Source of the DNA: Actinomycetes bacterium
GTDB taxonomy: Bacteria; Actinomycetota; Coriobacteriia; Anaerosomatales; Anaerosomataceae
DNA: 61,304 nt
Assembly: GCA_021372825.1 (NCBI GenBank)
Contig: JAJFTR010000077.1
Location: 1-61,304, forward strand
Direction of reading: 5' to 3'
Shown: positions 59,442 to 61,304 of the stretch, in pieces
Position numbering within the stretch: position 1 is the first letter of the stretch
Layout: every line of letters begins with the position of its first letter
Program-made: the position numbers and the translations under genes
Notes under the pieces: model-generated
What the model was told of the DNA's origin: nothing
The model's input: the letters and a program-made list of their open reading frames with translations, nothing else
The model's database searches: none

Positions 59442-61304
59442 GTGACCGCTCCATCACCTGCCGCTCCCCCACGGATCGACGAAGCCTGCACCGGGCGTCT
59501 CTTGTCCCGCCTCAACGCCCAGCAGCGCATGGCTGCTTCTCACGGCTCCGACCCGTTGCTCATCGTGGCCGGAGCCGGTACCGGCAAGACGACCACCCTC
59601 GCACATCGCGTGGCGTACCTCATAGCTCGTGGCACACCGCCGGGTCGCATCCTCTTGCTTACCTTCACACGACGCGCAGCAGCCGAGATGCTCCGCCGCG
59701 TCGACGGGCTGCTGCGCGCTGCCGCAGGGCATGATGATATGCCCGCTTCTCTCTCGGGCGCCCACGTATGGGGTGGGACCTTCCATGCCGTAGCGACGCG
59801 GCTGCTCAGGATCCACGGCGGCGACATCGGGCTCGACCCCGCCTTCACCATCCTCGACCGTGGGGATGCCGAGGACCTCATGCACGTTGCCCGGACGTCC
59901 CTCGAACTCGGCCGGTCAGCCAAGCGCTTCCCGCAGAAGGCGACATGCCTGGACATCTACTCACGCTGCGTGAACAGCCAATCTCCGCTCGATGACGTGC
60001 TCGGCCGTGCCTTCCCCTGGTGCCGCGAACAGGCCGATGACCTCAAGCGGCTGTTCGCGACATTCGTGGACCTCAAGGAGGCGCAGCACGTCCTCGACTA
60101 CGATGACCTTCTCGTCTTCTGGCGCGGACTGCTCGCCGACCCCGACGCAGGCGCACGCGTGCGCGAGCGCTTCGATGCGGTGCTTGTGGACGAGTACCAG
60201 GACACGAACGCCCTGCAGGCCGATATCGTCGCGCTGCTCCGGCCCGACGGATCGGGAGTCACCGCAGTGGGCGATGACGCGCAAGCGATCTACGGCTTTC
60301 GGGCAGCGACCGTGCGCAATATCTTGGACTTCCCCTCTCGCTTCCCTGGCGCCACCGTGCTCACCCTCACCCGGAACTACCGGTCCACACAGCCGTTGCT
60401 TGACGCCACGAACCGGATCATCGCATGTGCCGAGGAGCGCTACGACAAGGACCTCTTCACGGATCGGCAGGGCGGCTCGCGGCCCGCCCTTGTCACCTGC
60501 CAGGACGAGACGGAACAGACGTCGTTCGTCATCGACCGTGTCCTTGAGCATCGCGAAGCGGGGACCGAGCTTGCGAGGCAGGCCGTCTTGTTCCGCGCGT
60601 CGCATCACTCCGCTGCGCTGGAGCTGGAGCTCGCGCGGCGCAACATCCCGTTCGTCAAGTACGGCGGCCTGAAGTTCCTGGAGACAGCCCATGTGAAGGA
60701 CCTCCTGTCCTGTGTGCGCCTTGCCGAGAACCCCCACGATTCGATGGCTGCCCTGCGAGCGCTGCAGCTCCTCCCGGGGATCGGACCGAAGACCGCCTCA
60801 GAGCTTCACGAGGCACTCACGGCCGCCGACGGCGCCTTCGACGCGTGGCTCAGTTGCCGGCTTCCCGAAAGCACCAAGGGAGTCTGGCGCGATTTCGTTG
60901 CACTCATGCGCAACCTTGCCCACGCGCCGGAGGGCGACGTCTCCGCTCAGGTGCATGCTGCACGTGTCTTTCTCGGCCCTCTGATCGAACGCCGATACGA
61001 CAACGCCTCGGCACGACTTTCGGACCTCGAACAGATGGAGAACATGGCGAGCCGGTTCCACAACCGGACGCAGTTCTTGTCGGAGATCACGCTCGACCCC
61101 CCGCAGTGGACGGGCGACCTTGCGGGGCCGCCGTTACGCGATGAGGACTACCTTGTGCTCAGCACGATGCACTCAGCCAAGGGCCTGGAGTTCGACTGCG
61201 TCTACATCATCCATGCCGCGGATGGCAACATCCCTTCCGACATGGCGACCGGCTCCACCGAGGAGATCGAAGAAGAGCGCCGACTGTTCTACGTCGCGTG
61301 CACG
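59442..61304 (+). CDS. UvrD/PcrA/Rep-type superfamily 1 DNA helicase, 3' end cut by window
   Basis: The first 621 codons of a 3'-5' DNA helicase. Motifs in order: Walker A VAGAGTGKTTTLAHR, TFTRRAAAEM (Ia), DEYQDTN (Walker B), GDDAQAIYGFRAA (III), TRNYRST (IV), STMHSAKGLEFDCVYI (V) and EEERRLFYVACT at the window edge (VI). The GTG at 59442 follows CGGAGG. It begins with a short Pro/Ala-rich extension. The LexA box marks it as an SOS gene, which suggests repair or fork restart. Whether it is UvrD itself or a paralogue cannot be settled without the C-terminus. Confidence 0.9.
   Translation, partial: MTAPSPAAPPRIDEACTGRLLSRLNAQQRMAASHGSDPLLIVAGAGTGKTTTLAHRVAYLIARGTPPGRILLLTFTRRAAAEMLRRVDGLLRAAAGHDDMPASLSGAHVWGGTFHAVATRLLRIHGGDIGLDPAFTILDRGDAEDLMHVARTSLELGRSAKRFPQKATCLDIYSRCVNSQSPLDDVLGRAFPWCREQADDLKRLFATFVDLKEAQHVLDYDDLLVFWRGLLADPDAGARVRERFDAVLVDEYQDTNALQADIVALLRPDGSGVTAVGDDAQAIYGFRAATVRNILDFPSRFPGATVLTLTRNYRSTQPLLDATNRIIACAEERYDKDLFTDRQGGSRPALVTCQDETEQTSFVIDRVLEHREAGTELARQAVLFRASHHSAALELELARRNIPFVKYGGLKFLETAHVKDLLSCVRLAENPHDSMAALRALQLLPGIGPKTASELHEALTAADGAFDAWLSCRLPESTKGVWRDFVALMRNLAHAPEGDVSAQVHAARVFLGPLIERRYDNASARLSDLEQMENMASRFHNRTQFLSEITLDPPQWTGDLAGPPLRDEDYLVLSTMHSAKGLEFDCVYIIHAADGNIPSDMATGSTEEIEEERRLFYVACT

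Overview
The window looks like a chromosome segment of an anaerobic, GC-rich actinobacterium, most likely from the deep-branching Coriobacteriia side of the phylum. This rests on the uvrA-uvrC-rapZ-yvcK-whiA and gap-pgk-tpiA-gpmI-secG block, a four-repeat ribosomal protein S1, a PdtaS/PdtaR (ANTAR) pair, a GlnR-like regulator beside glnA, LexA boxes of the CGAAC-N4-GTTCG type, frequent GTG starts, a seven-heme c-type cytochrome, and a ferredoxin-type split glutamate synthase with an HdrBC-like partner. The species assignment is inference; no rRNA is present.

Layout. 1-2.65 kb: end of a degenerate radical-SAM-like gene and a divergent MASE3-GAF-PP2C phosphatase. 2.69-2.8 kb: tRNA-Leu(GAG). 2.8-8.9 kb: a complete oligopeptide ABC transporter (oppABCDF). 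9.2-14.2 kb: secG, gpmI, tpiA, pgk, gap. 14.3-22.3 kb: whiA, yvcK, rapZ, a small membrane protein, uvrC and uvrA, with a LexA box before uvrA. 22.4-26.98 kb: acetyl-CoA synthetase, LarE, a UbiB/AarF-family kinase-like protein and a small coiled-coil protein. 27.1-31.9 kb: a soft-metal P-type ATPase interrupted by one in-frame TGA at a metal-binding CxxC motif, its ArsR/CadC-like repressor, a divergent MFS transporter and an anchored exported protein. 31.9-36 kb: uvrB, an exported PIG-L deacetylase and a divergent membrane N-acetyltransferase-like protein. 36-38.3 kb: an SCP2-type thiolase followed by a 3-hydroxyacyl-CoA dehydrogenase fused to a DUF35 domain. 38.4-46.5 kb: lytic transglycosylase, coaE, rpsA, the multiheme cytochrome, polA and a glycosyltransferase. 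46.5-55.9 kb: a nitrogen-assimilation region. 56-61.3 kb: an HD-GYP protein, a membrane protein, tRNA-Leu(CAA), an adenine/adenosine deaminase and a truncated UvrD-like helicase behind a LexA box.

The most striking part is 46.5-55.9 kb on the minus strand. In transcription order it holds pdtaS (histidine kinase), pdtaR (ANTAR antiterminator), a leader RNA with two hexaloop hairpins and an overlapping intrinsic terminator, an hdrBC fusion, three genes that together make a glutamate synthase large subunit (amidotransferase, ferredoxin-FMN and GXGXG parts), glnA, and a GlnR-like regulator. The leader has the architecture of an ANTAR-controlled attenuator, placed directly between the ANTAR gene and the glutamate synthase operon. 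A GAAAC-N6-GAAAC motif occurs in both the hdrBC-glt promoter and the glnA upstream region, which suggests double control by GlnR at initiation and PdtaR at elongation. No gltD-type NADPH subunit is present, so the HdrBC protein is a candidate electron-transfer partner.

The second notable observation is the P-type ATPase at 27.1-29.5 kb. The reading frame continues across a TGA that replaces the first cysteine of a GLD-C-xx-C motif, and a candidate bacterial SECIS hairpin follows. It is probably a selenoprotein.
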